Assembly: GCF_025965085.1 (NCBI RefSeq)
Contig: NZ_JAOPXP010000193.1
Span: 1 to 50,492, forward strand
Direction: 5' to 3'
Length of the DNA stretch: 50,492 nt
From: Marmoricola sp.
Lineage (GTDB): Bacteria > Actinomycetota > Actinomycetes > Propionibacteriales > Nocardioidaceae
The notes under the pieces are model-generated. The model was not told the origin of the DNA and did no database searches. It saw nothing but the letters and a program-made list of their open reading frames with translations. Shown here in pieces: positions 49,996 to 50,492 of this stretch. Numbering within the stretch: position 1 is the stretch's first letter; every line of letters begins with the position of its first letter. A program made the position numbers and the translations under genes.

Positions 49996-50492
49996 ATGAC
50001 CGCACCTGTCAGCGCACCCGGGCACCACACCGCAGCCGCGTGGACTCCGTGGCGCACCGTCGCCGCGTTCGGGCTGGTCAGCCTCGCCGGTGACATGGTC
50101 TACGAGGGCATGCGCTCGGTCGCTGGACCGTTCCTGGGGTCACTGGGCGCATCGGCGCTGACGGTCGGGCTCATCACCGGCGCCGGCGAGGCGATGGCGC
50201 TGACCCTGCGCCTGTTCTCCGGGCCGCTCGCGGACCGCAGCGGCCGCTACTGGTCACTGACCGTCCTCGGGTACGCGATGACGGCCGTGTGCGTCCCACT
50301 GCTCGCGGTGGCGCCGTTCGCCGGAGGCCTCGGGTTGGCGCTGGCCGCGACCTTGATCCTGCTGGAGCGTGCCGGCAAGGCGATCCGCAGCCCGTCGAAG
50401 TCCGCGCTGCTGGCCCGTGTCGCGGTCTCGGTGGGCCGCGGCCGCGGGTTCGCCGTGCACAAGGCTCTGGACCAGATCGGTGCGTTCGCCGG
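49996..50492 (+). CDS. MFS transporter, N-terminal part (cut by window end)
   Basis: ATG 49996, with AACAGGA upstream, opens a frame that runs off the window. The 165 visible residues cover about five hydrophobic helices. AGDMVYEGMRSVAGPFL, then GPLADRSGRYW (loop 2-3 motif A), and ERAGKAIRSPSKSALLA resemble the drug/metabolite MFS proteins with a KAxRxP loop. Substrate unknown. Being after a strong terminator, it is a separate transcription unit. Confidence 0.82.
   Translation, partial: MTAPVSAPGHHTAAAWTPWRTVAAFGLVSLAGDMVYEGMRSVAGPFLGSLGASALTVGLITGAGEAMALTLRLFSGPLADRSGRYWSLTVLGYAMTAVCVPLLAVAPFAGGLGLALAATLILLERAGKAIRSPSKSALLARVAVSVGRGRGFAVHKALDQIGAFA

Overview
The window is GC-rich DNA from an actinobacterium, most likely a relative of Nocardioidaceae. 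The grounds are strong G/C third-position bias, frequent GTG and TTG starts, a GAF-ANTAR regulator, a tandem TetR regulator, an actinobacterial-style cyclic di-GMP-I riboswitch and stem-loops without U-tracts. This is inference; there is no rRNA or other taxonomic marker here.

Layout. (1) 1-6243: the tail of an IS481/IS3-like transposase, a secreted D,D-carboxypeptidase, a c-di-GMP riboswitch driving a small SipW-type secreted protein, a second exported Ig-like/FN3 protein, a convergent POT-family peptide transporter, and about 680 bp without a gene but with several hairpins. (2) 6244-34538: about 28 kb of metabolic and transport genes resembling the poorly understood yhf operon of E. coli (yhfS, yhfT, yhfU, yhfW, yhfX, yhfY, php). 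Several components occur twice (YhfX, YhfT, YhfU, a PTE-family hydrolase, a sugar-binding lipoprotein). They come with an RbsA/RbsC-like ABC transporter, PTS enzyme I and HPr with no enzyme II, a SIS sugar-phosphate isomerase/deaminase, KDPG aldolase, ribulose-phosphate-type epimerase, cupin-type phosphoglucose isomerase, an M20 peptidase, a 2-hydroxyacid dehydrogenase, a shikimate-dehydrogenase-like protein and a DeoR-family regulator. Genes in the main operons are mostly joined by ATGA/GTGA overlaps. (3) 34539-37331: decayed genes (frameshifted hemerythrin, a broken unknown, a frameshifted SDR) around an intact GAF-ANTAR regulator. (4) 38038-44012: an acyl-CoA catabolic operon (MFS transporter, acyl-CoA dehydrogenase, acyl-CoA ligase, enoyl-CoA hydratase) with a convergent double-TetR regulator. 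(5) 44013-47260: a scrapyard with frameshifted unknowns, a truncated HsdM methyltransferase, hairpins and minisatellites. (6) 47261-50492: an ABC-2 exporter, a secreted cysteine-containing protein, a strong terminator and the start of an MFS transporter.

Main discovery. I found a 21-bp operator, ATGAGCA-N7-TGCTCAT, in perfect or degenerate form at four intergenic positions: 16992-17012, 19006-19026, 22335-22355 and 30954-30974. These lie in front of the binding-protein/yhf operon, the HPr-EI operon, the SIS/yhfX2 genes and the divergent M20-ABC-yhf and cupin operons. The DeoR-family gene at 19094-19870 is the obvious candidate regulator. The whole 28 kb is therefore probably one regulon for uptake and breakdown of a single, unidentified carbohydrate-like compound, perhaps an amino sugar or sugar conjugate. 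It uses ABC import, possible PTS-type sensing through the PRD protein, two families of PLP enzymes, PTE-type hydrolases, and epimerase/mutase/aldolase steps leading into central metabolism.
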